NCBI GenBank assembly: GCA_964523395.1
Contig: CAZFXS010000001.1
Coordinates: forward strand, 248,001-312,000
Length of the DNA stretch: 64,000 nucleotides
Origin: JANYJZ01 sp964523395
Lineage (GTDB): Bacteria; Bacteroidota; Ignavibacteria; UBA10030; SZUA-254
Direction of reading: 5' to 3'
This document shows positions 44,720-53,348 of this stretch, piece after piece (position 1 is the first letter of the stretch; the number at the start of each line of letters is the position of its first letter). A program made the translations under genes and the position numbers. Under the pieces are notes generated by a model. That model made no database searches. It had not been told where the DNA came from and saw only the letters and a program-made list of their open reading frames with translations.

Positions 44720-46741
44720 TTATTGTGGAATTTGATTAAGCAGTTTTTTGGCGTCAGTATTGTCCGGATTTATCTGTAGGGCGATCTGCAGGTTTCGTTT
44801 GGCATTTTGTAAATCACCGCGCCTTCCGTATGATGCGCCAAGAAAATATCTGAGCATGGAAAGTTCGTTCTGCTTCATTTTTTCTTTACTTTGTAATTCA
44901 CTGCTGAATGTCAGCTCAAACTCCTGAATGGCCCTCTCAACATTATCTTTCTCAAAATAGAGCATGCCCAGCCGTACATGAACGAACGGTGAATTTTCCA
45001 GTGATAACGCCTTGCGGTAACTTCCTTCGGCATTTTCTGTTTTTCCCTGAATCTGGTATACGTCTCCGATCAATAACCACGGATAGTAATATAAGGGTAC
45101 TACTTTTGTGACAGCCTTGTATTCACCGATTGCATCTTCGTAGCGTTTTTCTTTTGTGTAAAAAGATGCCAGATCAAATCTCGCCTGTGACCATGGAATG
45201 CGTTTATGAACATATTCCTCCGCGAGATGTTGTATCGGTGACGGTTTTACTGTTGTGCCGGATAAAGAGTCTGTGTAATTGAATGGCCATCCTTTGGTAA
45301 GTTGGGACACGCGATAACGTGCGACCGTAAGGTCAAATTCTGTGACTCCCGAATGTTGTTTCATTGAATTATCATCAAGGTCATTTTCCCAATGATACGC
45401 TGTACGTTCTGTAAGAATGTTGTTCTGTACTATCGTTTGGAAAAAGGTCTTCGAGAGTAAATAATAGCCGTCAAAATTCGGATGAAGATGCTCAAGCATC
45501 AGATGTGCCCCGACAATTCCATGTGGTGAAGCATTATCAAACGCACTATCGGCATCAGCGACAGGTACCCCGAGTTCTTTGCATGTATTCCGAATGATTG
45601 TATTGAACTCTCCCGAAGCTCTGAAGCGGAGAGCGTCAAGGTCACGCGCTTTTTGGTATGATATTTTTGCCTTGGAGTAATTTCCAAGCGTGTCATAACA
45701 TTTCCCTAATCTGAAATAAGCGTCCGCCTGCATGGAGTCAAGAGCTATGGCAGCGGTATACGATGTTATTGCTTTTTCAAAATTGTTGTTATGTTCCTGT
45801 GCCCGCCCTTCCTGGTAGAGTTCATTCCACGTTGCCTGAGTTGCAATACTCGTGCCCGGGGAAAATGAAGACTGGAGCGGGTTCTGGTCACGGATGTTAC
45901 TTGTCAATGTGCTGAACAAAACCGGAATGTGATGATCCTGTGCAACTGCAATGATAGCGCTGAGATTATCTGAAAAATTCTTTTTTGCCAGCAGATATTC
46001 GGTGCTTCCGTAACGTATTGTTTTTTCCCTGACCATCTTTGCCATCAATGTGGATTCAGTTGAGGGCGATGTTTCGGAAGGAGTTGCTTTCAACCAGGAT
46101 AAAAAGTCACGTAATGCCATGACAGTCTTATATCTGCGAATCGCAAGATAGGTTTTAATGATCCACGGCGAATTGCCGATTGATTCAGTTGAGCCGACAC
46201 CTAGTGCGCCGTAAAATTCATTGTGTCCCACATATACAACAAACGCATCAGGTTGATAATCGACCAATTCTTCGATAAAGTCCAAAACTGTAAAGCTGTT
46301 AATGGCGGCAAGGCCGGCATTAATGACTTCAATGTTGTATTGGGGGAGTAAAAGCTGAAGTCGATCTTTCAGTAATCGGGGTGCCGTGGCATTGTAATCA
46401 AATGGATACCCTGCCATTGTCGATTCACCCAGCATGAAAATTCTCTTGGTGGTTTTCTGTTTTTGTATTTCAAACACATCATCGTATGGTTCGGGGATTG
46501 CGATTCCTTGTTGGGAAAAGTAACGCTGTCCCACCTTACTATTAAGTGTATACCATTCTTTGCCGAATGCGTGTTTTGTCACCACCAAATCCAGCGAATC
46601 GCCGTAATGGAATGCCTGAAGAAAAAACTCGATAAGAATGACGAGAAGAAAGGGGAAAAGAAGAGTAACAGCCCAGAAGAACTTCTTTCGTCCGGGAGAA
46701 ATTGGATTTACTGTCTGCGTCGTCTTTTGTTTATTATCCAA
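44720..46741 (-). CDS. Membrane-anchored SGNH-hydrolase-like protein with TPRs (paralogue 2)
   Basis: A 673-residue paralogue of the protein at 33629-35605 with the same layout: N-terminal membrane helix (about 20-42), SGNH core with Ser107 in FMLGESTMAGYPF, VYVGHNEFYGALG, and LEHLHPNFDGYYL, an internal TPR insertion (about 325-375, AYFRLGKCYDTLGNYSKAKI) and C-terminal TPRs (about 545-670). The start is TTG without a visible ribosome site. The insertion contains a fuller TPR than in paralogue 1. Conservation of the Ser, Asn and His positions in both copies argues that both are active. It follows the esterase gene on the same strand 60 bases upstream, so these envelope hydrolases may be co-transcribed. 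Confidence 0.75.
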   Translation of the reverse strand: MDNKQKTTQTVNPISPGRKKFFWAVTLLFPFLLVILIEFFLQAFHYGDSLDLVVTKHAFGKEWYTLNSKVGQRYFSQQGIAIPEPYDDVFEIQKQKTTKRIFMLGESTMAGYPFDYNATAPRLLKDRLQLLLPQYNIEVINAGLAAINSFTVLDFIEELVDYQPDAFVVYVGHNEFYGALGVGSTESIGNSPWIIKTYLAIRRYKTVMALRDFLSWLKATPSETSPSTESTLMAKMVREKTIRYGSTEYLLAKKNFSDNLSAIIAVAQDHHIPVLFSTLTSNIRDQNPLQSSFSPGTSIATQATWNELYQEGRAQEHNNNFEKAITSYTAAIALDSMQADAYFRLGKCYDTLGNYSKAKISYQKARDLDALRFRASGEFNTIIRNTCKELGVPVADADSAFDNASPHGIVGAHLMLEHLHPNFDGYYLLSKTFFQTIVQNNILTERTAYHWENDLDDNSMKQHSGVTEFDLTVARYRVSQLTKGWPFNYTDSLSGTTVKPSPIQHLAEEYVHKRIPWSQARFDLASFYTKEKRYEDAIGEYKAVTKVVPLYYYPWLLIGDVYQIQGKTENAEGSYRKALSLENSPFVHVRLGMLYFEKDNVERAIQEFELTFSSELQSKEKMKQNELSMLRYFLGASYGRRGDLQNAKRNLQIALQINPDNTDAKKLLNQIPQ

Positions 46742-46882
46742 GGTTGAGCACTGTTTGATGGGAGAATATAGAAAAAATTCTTGTTCTCTGCTATAACTGA
46801 ATATTTTAATACGCTTAATTGATTTTAATGCCGCTTTTCGATAATATTTTTGAGAGGCCTATGTTGAATAATTAGGATTTCA

Positions 46883-47623
46883 GTGAAAGATAATTTTTCA
46901 GCCCAATCATACGAATATCAGAAATTTCGCCCGGCCTTTCCCGGTGAAATGATACAGGAAATCATCGGATTGGTAAAAAATAGAAATTTGGCTTGGGATT
47001 GTGGCACAGGAAACGGACAAGTAGCCGAATTGCTCTCTCCAATGTTTGAAGAAGTTATTGCTACCGATATCAGCGAGAACCAAATCAGGCATTCGATTAA
47101 AAAGAATAATATTGTCTATAAAGTTGAAGCAGCGGAGAATCCTTCTTTGAGGAAGAATTCGGTAGATCTAATTATCGTTGCCCAGGCGGTACATTGGTTT
47201 AACTTTAACCTTTTTTATAAAGAAGTAAACAGGATTTTAAAACAAGAGGGTGTGATTGCCCTGTTAGGATATCCGTTACCCTCCGTATCCCCCGCTATCG
47301 ATACGGTTATTCATCATTTGTATAATGCAATTTTGCACGGATATTGGGATAAAGAAAGAATGCATGTTGATGAAGAATATCGCACTATACCTTTTCCGTT
47401 TCCGGAGGTCTATCTGAAGGAGTATGTGATGAAGTACCAATGGACCTTCGGTGAGCTTATTGGCTTTCTTGAGACTTGGTCAGCCGTACAGCATTATCAA
47501 CGATTGAACAATGATGACCCAGTTGAATTAATAAAAAAGGATCTGATGGGTAAGTGGGGAAGTAATGAAACTCAGACCATTGTTTTTAAGCCATTTGCCA
47601 GAGTGGGAAGATGCTCAAAGTGA
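46883..47623 (+). CDS. Class I SAM-dependent methyltransferase
   Basis: A 246-residue cytoplasmic protein. The SAM-binding motif I is LAWDCGTGNGQVAELL (about 33-48), followed by the acidic residue ending motif II (EVIATDIS) and SVDLIIVAQAVHWFN. The first residues (YEYQKFRPAFP) and the AQAVHWF motif are typical of the family related to trans-aconitate and UbiE-like methyltransferases whose substrate cannot be told from sequence. The GTG start has AGGA 6 bases upstream. It stands alone between the SGNH gene and the ORF6N gene. Confidence 0.82.
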   Translation: MKDNFSAQSYEYQKFRPAFPGEMIQEIIGLVKNRNLAWDCGTGNGQVAELLSPMFEEVIATDISENQIRHSIKKNNIVYKVEAAENPSLRKNSVDLIIVAQAVHWFNFNLFYKEVNRILKQEGVIALLGYPLPSVSPAIDTVIHHLYNAILHGYWDKERMHVDEEYRTIPFPFPEVYLKEYVMKYQWTFGELIGFLETWSAVQHYQRLNNDDPVELIKKDLMGKWGSNETQTIVFKPFARVGRCSK

Positions 47624-47711
47624 GATATTGATATTAAAAAAATAAATTAGTATCTTTTCTTTGTCGTAATATTTTCACTATCACATTCATTCATTTCAAT
47701 GGAGGCTTGTA

Positions 47712-48299
47712 ATGAAAAACGCATCACGTATTCCGACCCATGTCATTTCCCAGCACATCTTTTTTATTCGCGGACAGCGAGTCATGATCGACAGAGATTT
47801 GGCTGAACTGTATGGTGTTGAAACAAAATATTTGAACCGGCAGGTGAGGCGCAACCGTGCCCGGTTTCCCGAAGAATTTATGTTTCGATTGACAGTAAAA
47901 GAGAAGAATGAACTGGTGACAAATTGGCACCGGTTCTTCTCGCTGAAACATTCGAATGCGCAACCATACGCGTTCACCGAACATGGAGTTGCCATGCTGG
48001 CTTCAGTACTGAATAGTAAGCGTGCAATAAACATGAGCATTCTTATCATCAAAGTCTTTGTGCGTATGAGAGAAATAGTTTCAAGGCAAAAGGAGCTTGC
48101 TCAGAAAGTTGAATTGTTAGAATTAAAGGTTGGCAGGCATGATTCGGAACTTCGTAAAATTATCGCAGCAATCCGTCATCTCATGAATACACCAAGACAT
48201 CCACTGGAAGAAGAACAACAAAAATCACGTAACCCAATGGGGTTCAGAGTCGAGGAGCCTAAAGGTCAATACGTAGTAAAGGGGAGGAAAAACAAATGA
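47712..48299 (+). CDS. ORF6N-domain DNA-binding protein
   Basis: A 195-residue protein with a good ribosome site (GGAGG) 8 bases before the ATG. Residues about 10-95 are the ORF6N domain (ISQHIFFIRGQRVMIDRDLA, AELYGVETKYLNRQVRRN, FPEEFMFRLT), a KilA-N-type DNA-binding domain known from phages and common in Bacteroidota. The C-terminal half has a coiled coil (about 118-160, SRQKELAQKVELLELKV). Chromosomal copies often lie beside tRNA genes or mobile DNA; two tRNA genes follow here. No integrase or other phage gene was found nearby, so this is a lone copy of unknown role. Confidence 0.85.
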   Translation: MKNASRIPTHVISQHIFFIRGQRVMIDRDLAELYGVETKYLNRQVRRNRARFPEEFMFRLTVKEKNELVTNWHRFFSLKHSNAQPYAFTEHGVAMLASVLNSKRAINMSILIIKVFVRMREIVSRQKELAQKVELLELKVGRHDSELRKIIAAIRHLMNTPRHPLEEEQQKSRNPMGFRVEEPKGQYVVKGRKNK

Positions 48300-48341
48300 T
48301 TGCCGGCTTGTACGGTTATGAACAAAGTTCTTATATTTTTT

Positions 48342-48372
48342 TTTGAAAAAGACTAAAACTTTTGTATATTTG
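48342..48372 (+). promoter_or_regulatory. Bacteroidota-type promoter for the tRNA pair
   Basis: TTTG (48342-48345), 19 bases, then TATATTTG (48365-48372) fits the Bacteroidota consensus TTTG...TAnnTTTG exactly. It can also be read as TTGAAA-N16-TATATT. The tRNA-Lys starts about 37 bases after the -7 box. Confidence 0.65.
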
Positions 48373-48408
48373 GCCTGTTTCATTGGCATTTTCCCCGTTA
48401 TGACGGGA

Positions 48409-48484
48409 GAGCCCGTAGCTCAGCTGGTAGAGCAACGCCCTTTTAAGGCGTGGGCCGTGCGTTCGAGTCGCACCGGGCTCACCA
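48409..48484 (+). tRNA. tRNA-Lys (TTT), CCA encoded
   Basis: A 76-base cloverleaf: acceptor GAGCCCG / CGGGCTC, D arm GCTC-AGCTGGTA-GAGC, anticodon arm ACGCC-CTTTTAA-GGCGT with anticodon TTT, T arm GTGCG-TTCGAGT-CGCAC, discriminator A and encoded CCA. Confidence 0.96.
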
Positions 48485-48525
48485 AGAACAAAAACCCCTC
48501 ATATTTACCGCTTTTTGCTTTGCAT

Positions 48526-48612
48526 GCGCGAGTGGTGGAACTGGCAGACACACCATCTTGAGGGGGTGGCGCCCGGAAGGGCATGCGAGTTCAAGTCTCG
48601 CCTCGCGCACCA
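48526..48612 (+). tRNA. tRNA-Leu (GAG), CCA encoded
   Basis: An 87-base class II tRNA: acceptor GCGCGAG / CTCGCGC, anticodon arm CCATC-TTGAGGG-GGTGG with anticodon GAG (one T-G pair), long variable arm GCGCCCGGAAGGGCAT, T arm GCGAG-TTCAAGT-CTCGC, encoded CCA. It lies 41 bases after tRNA-Lys and is probably in the same transcript. Confidence 0.95.
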
Positions 48613-48629
48613 GATTTGTAAGAAAATCC

Positions 48630-48658
48630 TTGACTTTTACCCAAAATGAGGATATCTT
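48630..48658 (+). promoter_or_regulatory. Sigma70-like promoter for the small exported protein
   Basis: TTGACT (48630-48635), 17 bases, TATCTT (48653-48658). Transcription would start close to 48665, with only a very short leader before the ATG cluster at 48677. Confidence 0.55.
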
Positions 48659-48676
48659 TACACCAGTAATTAAAGG

Positions 48677-49090
48677 ATGATGATGCGTTATCTGCTTTTC
48701 ATTGGTGTTACAATCTTCGCATTTTTAACTTCAGCGTACGCTGAGATTATTAAGTCAGGATCGCTTCAGGCAAGCAGTGACGGCGCTAATGTTACGCTTC
48801 GCTGGATTACGGATGACGAAAGCGGCATCCGCAGGTTTGATATCCAAAGACGATCAGGTGTCGATGGTGGTTTCTCTACCATCACGTCTCTTGATCCTAA
48901 GGGTCCTTCGCTTTATGAATTTGTTGATTATTCTGCTTTTCTTAAAGTCACCACATTATATCAGTATCAGGTTGTGGTGTATTTTAATGATCAATCGCGG
49001 CCGCCGCAGATTTTTGGACCACTGACCGTATCCCACACTGTTTCAGGCGTGCGAAGAACTTGGGGCAGTATTAAATCGATGTTCAGGTGA
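48677..49090 (+). CDS. Small exported protein with a single FN3-like domain
   Basis: A 137-residue protein of unknown function. Three ATG codons in a row (48677, 48680, 48683) follow AAAGGA; the spacing is best for the third. A signal peptide (RYLLFIGVTIFAFLTSAYA) precedes a single FN3-like domain (about 25-118, LQASSDGANVTLRWIT, GIRRFDIQRRS, YQYQVVVYF). The basic tail RRTWGSIKSMFR shows no anchor or sorting signal. Small proteins of this design occur in Ignavibacteria-type genomes. It ends at a strong terminator. Confidence 0.7.
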   Translation: MMMRYLLFIGVTIFAFLTSAYAEIIKSGSLQASSDGANVTLRWITDDESGIRRFDIQRRSGVDGGFSTITSLDPKGPSLYEFVDYSAFLKVTTLYQYQVVVYFNDQSRPPQIFGPLTVSHTVSGVRRTWGSIKSMFR

Positions 49091-49132
49091 TTGACTGACA
49101 ACAATATGTTGTATGAGTTTTTTCTTTAAAGA

Positions 49133-49159
49133 GCGAATGAAAACATTCGCTTTTTTTTT
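49133..49159 (+). terminator. Intrinsic terminator
   Basis: GCGAATG (49133-49139), loop AAAA, CATTCGC (49144-49150), then nine T residues (49151-49159). It closes the transcript of the small exported protein. Confidence 0.92.
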
Positions 49160-49172
49160 GTTGTAACTATTA

Positions 49173-49763
49173 ATGTTCATTGAAAAAAAAATTATTCTTG
49201 CGTCCGCTTCCCCGAGAAGACAGGCATTGCTTCGGCAGGTGGGTTTTCAGTTTGAAACTTATGCGAGTAATATTGACGAAGATTCAGTGACTGGGCCAGA
49301 CCCCGAAACTGTGGTTACGGTATTATCTCGGGAGAAAGCGAAAACCGTGGCCATGTCATTTCAAGATGCGCTTATTGTTGGGGCGGATACAATAGTCGTT
49401 TTGGATGGGGTAATCCTCGGGAAGCCAAAAAATCATATGGATGCCACGCGCATGCTGCAATCGTTAAGTGGAAGAGAGCATGTGGTTTATACCGGTTTTA
49501 CTATACATGATCGCCCATCAGATAAAACGGTAACGGCATATGAAAAGACTACAGTGACATTTCGTTCGTTAGCACGTGATGAAATTGAGGAGTATGTTCA
49601 ATCAGGTTCACCCATGGATAAAGCCGGGGCGTATGGTATTCAGGACGATTACGGAGCGTTATTTGTGGAACGGATAGAAGGATGTTTTTATAATGTAGTC
49701 GGATTTCCATTGACGAAGTTTTATCAGACATTATTGAAATTTCAACAAGAGATCTCCCATTAA
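49173..49763 (+). CDS. maf: Maf-family nucleoside triphosphate pyrophosphatase
   Basis: A 196-residue cytoplasmic house-cleaning enzyme that hydrolyses non-canonical or modified nucleoside triphosphates to monophosphates. The N-terminal signature ILASASPRRQALLRQVGF is diagnostic, together with VGADTIVVLDG, LGKPKN, SGREHVVYTGF and DKAGAYGIQDDYGALFVERIEG. Length agrees with the family. The first ATG follows the terminator of the gene before by 13 bases and has no obvious ribosome site. The next gene begins 10 bases after its stop. Confidence 0.95.
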   Translation: MFIEKKIILASASPRRQALLRQVGFQFETYASNIDEDSVTGPDPETVVTVLSREKAKTVAMSFQDALIVGADTIVVLDGVILGKPKNHMDATRMLQSLSGREHVVYTGFTIHDRPSDKTVTAYEKTTVTFRSLARDEIEEYVQSGSPMDKAGAYGIQDDYGALFVERIEGCFYNVVGFPLTKFYQTLLKFQQEISH

Positions 49764-49773
49764 TAGGAATACC

Positions 49774-50181
49774 ATGAATAGAAAAATCAGAGTTCTCATC
49801 GCAAAAGTCGGACTTGACGGGCACGATCGTGGAGCGAAAGTAATTGCCGCGGCTCTCAGGGATGCAGGAATGGAAGTTATTTACACAGGCTTGCGAAAAA
49901 CTCCCGAAATGGTTGTTGAAGCCGCATTACAGGAGGACGTTGACGCCATAGGAGTAAGTCTTCTTAGTGGTGCACATATGACTGTTTTTCCTCGTATTCT
50001 TTCTATCATGAAGGAAAAGGGAGTAGGTGATGTTCTCCTGTTTGGGGGGGGCATCATTCCGGCAGATGATATTAAATCCCTGAAAGAAATGGGTGTCGGA
50101 GAATTATTTACGCCGGGTGCATCAACAATTGATATAGCGGCCTACGTAAAAGACTGGGCCGCAAAACATAAAGCTCACTGA
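49774..50181 (+). CDS. Cobalamin-binding subunit of methylmalonyl-CoA mutase type
   Basis: A 135-residue protein equal to the B12-binding C-terminal domain of acyl-CoA mutases. The motif VGLDGHDRGAKV holds the axial ligand His (H17), followed by SLLSGAHM and GGGIIPADDI, which bind the nucleotide tail of the cofactor. As a free small subunit it needs a separate large mutase subunit, which is not in this window; methylmalonyl-CoA or a related acyl-CoA is the likely substrate. It is probably co-transcribed with maf. Its stop codon overlaps the end of the convergent polymerase gene by 7 bases. Confidence 0.9.
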   Translation: MNRKIRVLIAKVGLDGHDRGAKVIAAALRDAGMEVIYTGLRKTPEMVVEAALQEDVDAIGVSLLSGAHMTVFPRILSIMKEKGVGDVLLFGGGIIPADDIKSLKEMGVGELFTPGASTIDIAAYVKDWAAKHKAH

Positions 50182-52559
50182 TCGTCTTCATCGCTGTCGG
50201 CTTCCTCAAGTTGGATGCTCAATTCCTCTCCCGGGCTGACTTCTTTTCTGCTTTGTTGTTGGACATAGCTTCTCGTCACGACGATGTGAATTCCTTTTCC
50301 TGAAAAGGGAAACAGGTCATCTACGGAAAATATTGAACGAAAGTCTTGTGGAGTAAAAAACACTTCGAATTTCTTTGCCAACTCCTGAAGCCGCTTCAGG
50401 TAAAAAGCGACATTTTCATCCGGAGTATTCGGATCCCACTCATCCGCATGTTTGCAATGTTCAAATACTCTGACATTCGCGTCGCCGCCGGTGATATAGT
50501 ACGAGATCCGGTCACCCTGCCGCCAGTTCAATCCTGAATTCAACGCCACCTCATAACTTGCCATCTTGTTTCGTTTTCCCGCATGTACCGCATTGCTGTA
50601 TTCAAGGATACTTTCTTTAAGTGTTTCGGAACGGGCGAAATCAGAAACCGAGAGGCGGTGTTCTGATATATCATTGTAGAGATTCACATACAGGGTGTGG
50701 ATAGCATCGATATTTTTATTTAGAAGAGCGTCAAGGCACTGATGGACAAAATTCTTGCCGAATTTTTCCATGCTTCTAGACGTAAGCGAGGACCCTTTTA
50801 CCTTGATCTTATTCGAATAATCGAGCAATGCATAGTTTTTCTTTTTGTAACTCAGCATTGCTTTATATCTGCCGTTTATAGCAAGGTTGATTCCCTGAGG
50901 TAATTCCTTTGCAATCGCAGCGACAAAACGTTGTTCTTCCTCCTCCGTTCTGATTGTACCTGGTGCCGAGAAAAATATTCCATCCGTGTCAACCTGTATG
51001 ACGTCTCCCTGCCTGTCAGTAATTGCTGAAATTAACCGCCGGAGGATTTCCTGCCCGGTTATGGTTACGGCATCTGCCTTTTTTACGTCGTTAAAAAGTG
51101 CCCTGTTGTATCCCAAATAACCGTAGAATGAATTGATGAGAATCTTGAATGCCGATTGGAGTGCGTCAAGTTTACTTCTAGGATGAGGATCGTTGGCGGA
51201 TTTCATTTTTCGTTTTGCGTCTAGTCTCATCGCTGTAAGATTTTTTAACAATGAGAGAAAGACGCCTGCTGTTTCTCTTTCGGGCGCAATCGCCCTTTCT
51301 ATCATAATTGAGGGATAAAGCGATTCCACGTCAACGTCAATAACATGTTCAACCATGCCGGTAATAAATATATCGGTATATCCGCCGGTAGTTTGAAGCC
51401 CTGGTTCAGGTGACGGAACGGAGTGTTTCTCACGTACATATTCGCGCAGAATCAGCGATTCAATCTTTGCCGCGGATCCCATTCTTGCGACTGTGCCGAA
51501 ATTATACGGAACCATTTGCGACATATAAAAATACGTCGGCAAAAGAAAATCGCTGAGCATTTTAGTTTCATACACGTCGTCGAGTGCATACCGGATGAGC
51601 AGATCAGGTTCGTTGTCCCAATACCAGGATATTTTTTCGGGAGCGATATAAATCCGGTTCTCACGTACGAACCCGAAATGCCGTGCGGCGCTTTTTAAGC
51701 CGTAACTGTCAAGCGACCGTTTTGAAACATCGTAAGACTGCAATAAAAGCCAGGTGTCAATGATATGCCTCCCGGCAATCTCAAAGCTCATATAATCAAC
51801 AGAGCGCTCCGCAAACGCTGTCCTTGTTTCGAATGAACGGAGGGTGGAACCATCTCTCCCGATGGCAAATTCAACGCCTATGAGTTCACATCGTTTTAGT
51901 ATATACGGGAGGTCAAAATTATAGATATTATGCCCCTCGATGACATCGTAATCATGGCCGTTGACAATGGTTATCAGCTCGAGAAGCATTTCCTTTTCAG
52001 TTGAAATCTTCCCGCTGATGGCGTGTTCCCACCCCCTGTTGTCCGAAAGCGAAATGACAATGATGCGGTCTTCCGGTCTGTTTGCGTTACTAAACCGGTG
52101 TCCCTGTGCCGTGTAGGTCTCTATATCAAGCTGTAGACGGTAGAGATGATCGAATTCCATTCCTTTAAATAACGTTCGTCCGGTTTGCATCAGAAATTGT
52201 GAAACTGCATCGGGGCGCAGATGGAGGAAGGGAAGCTCTGCGTAGGACTCAACTTTGGTTTGGGTCTGAATAGAATATTGCTCGATGATAAAATGAATCG
52301 CGTCCCACATATCCGCCCAACGTGTGAACGCACAGATATATTTATAATAATTATTCCCTGATAGCTCTTTGATCCAATGTTTTAGCGTGAAGCCTTTGAG
52401 GTAGTCAGGAGTGGAAAGGAAAAAGAAGGGAAAAAAATCAATATCCTGCTGCGAAACTGAATCAGCCATGCGGGTATAGACCCGCATGGCATGTTCACCC
52501 CGCTGATGGACTGCTACGATTCGTTCTTCGTTATTGTATCCAAATAATATCGGATCCAT
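50175..52559 (-). CDS. Family B DNA polymerase
   Basis: A DNA polymerase of about 794 residues with 3'-5' exonuclease and polymerase domains. Exonuclease motifs: LQLDIETYT (ExoI), HNIYNFDLPYI (ExoII), YALDDVYET (ExoIII). Polymerase motifs: DVDVESLYPSIM (motif A), ILINSFYGYLGY (motif B) and VIQVDTDGIFF (motif C, with DTDG in place of the common DTDS). Acidic residues for both activities are kept, so it should be active. The C-terminal tail is very acidic (LEEADSDEDDQ). The ATG at 52557-52559 is chosen; a GTG two codons earlier is also open. It follows the slipin gene by about 15 bases on the same strand. Replicative role is unlikely; repair or translesion synthesis is inferred from relatives such as Pol II. 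Confidence 0.88.
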   Translation of the reverse strand: MDPILFGYNNEERIVAVHQRGEHAMRVYTRMADSVSQQDIDFFPFFFLSTPDYLKGFTLKHWIKELSGNNYYKYICAFTRWADMWDAIHFIIEQYSIQTQTKVESYAELPFLHLRPDAVSQFLMQTGRTLFKGMEFDHLYRLQLDIETYTAQGHRFSNANRPEDRIIVISLSDNRGWEHAISGKISTEKEMLLELITIVNGHDYDVIEGHNIYNFDLPYILKRCELIGVEFAIGRDGSTLRSFETRTAFAERSVDYMSFEIAGRHIIDTWLLLQSYDVSKRSLDSYGLKSAARHFGFVRENRIYIAPEKISWYWDNEPDLLIRYALDDVYETKMLSDFLLPTYFYMSQMVPYNFGTVARMGSAAKIESLILREYVREKHSVPSPEPGLQTTGGYTDIFITGMVEHVIDVDVESLYPSIMIERAIAPERETAGVFLSLLKNLTAMRLDAKRKMKSANDPHPRSKLDALQSAFKILINSFYGYLGYNRALFNDVKKADAVTITGQEILRRLISAITDRQGDVIQVDTDGIFFSAPGTIRTEEEEQRFVAAIAKELPQGINLAINGRYKAMLSYKKKNYALLDYSNKIKVKGSSLTSRSMEKFGKNFVHQCLDALLNKNIDAIHTLYVNLYNDISEHRLSVSDFARSETLKESILEYSNAVHAGKRNKMASYEVALNSGLNWRQGDRISYYITGGDANVRVFEHCKHADEWDPNTPDENVAFYLKRLQELAKKFEVFFTPQDFRSIFSVDDLFPFSGKGIHIVVTRSYVQQQSRKEVSPGEELSIQLEEADSDEDDQ

Positions 52560-52574
52560 CAGCACGGCATACGG

Positions 52575-53345
52575 TTATTTCGATAACTTTTCCATGAATG
52601 GCTTGAGAATGTCAATCGGAACGGGGAAAAGAATGGTCGAATTCTTGTCGGCCGCTATCTCTGTCAATGTTTGAAGGAACCTGAGTTGCAACGCAATTGG
52701 ATTTGAGGAAATAACTGCAGCAGCGTCTGAGAGTTTTTGGCTTGCCTGCATTTCGCCCTCGGCATGCACGATTTTTGCGCGGCGTTCACGCTCTGCTTCT
52801 GCCTGGCGTGCCATTGCGCGCTGCATCTCAATCGGCAGGTCAATCTGTTTCACTTCGACATTGGATACCTTGATTCCCCAGGGTTCCGTATGTTCATCGA
52901 TGATAACCTGGAGCTCTTTATTGATTTTATCTCTTTGTGCGAGAAGCTCATCCAGTTCAGATTGTCCGAGAATACTTCGTAAAGTGGTTTGAGAAAGCTG
53001 AGAGGTGGCAAAAAGGAAATTTTCAACTTCAACAATTGATTTTTCGGGCTGAACAACCCTGAAATACACTACGGCATTGACTTTAATCGATACGTTATCC
53101 TTGGTAATAACATCCTGTGGCGGTACATCCAGCACCACAGTGCGCAGACTGACTTTGACCATCCGGTCGATAATCGGTACCAGGAAAATAATACCCGGGC
53201 CCTTTGCGCCGACAAGACGTCCTAAACGGAAAATAACACCTCGTTCGTACTCCCGTAAAACGCGGATTGCGTTAAAGACAATGATTAATCCGAAGAAGAT
53301 GAGCAATAAAAAAAATATTGAAAATTCCTGCATGTGTTCCTCCAT
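52575..53345 (-). CDS. Slipin/stomatin-like SPFH membrane protein
   Basis: A 256-residue protein anchored by one N-terminal helix (about 7-27) followed by an SPFH/band 7 domain (YERGVIFRLGRLVGAKGPG, SIKVNAVVYFRV, LRSILGQSELDELLAQRDKIN) and a helical oligomerisation region (MARQAEAERERRAKIVHAEGE). Slipins form membrane-associated ring assemblies and are classically encoded with NfeD proteases, which cleave their C-terminal region. Here the NfeD gene ends 3 bases before this one starts. It may hold membrane microdomains or control protease access. Confidence 0.92.
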   Translation of the reverse strand: MEEHMQEFSIFFLLLIFFGLIIVFNAIRVLREYERGVIFRLGRLVGAKGPGIIFLVPIIDRMVKVSLRTVVLDVPPQDVITKDNVSIKVNAVVYFRVVQPEKSIVEVENFLFATSQLSQTTLRSILGQSELDELLAQRDKINKELQVIIDEHTEPWGIKVSNVEVKQIDLPIEMQRAMARQAEAERERRAKIVHAEGEMQASQKLSDAAAVISSNPIALQLRFLQTLTEIAADKNSTILFPVPIDILKPFMEKLSK

Positions 53346-53348
53346 GAT

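Noticed and set aside
47712..48612. Possible prophage or integrative element at the tRNA genes, suggested by the ORF6N gene
   Set aside because: No integrase, no duplicated tRNA 3' end and no phage structural genes were seen nearby.
48343..48680. Two short plus-strand open frames across the tRNA pair
   Set aside because: They overlap both tRNA genes completely and have no protein-like features.
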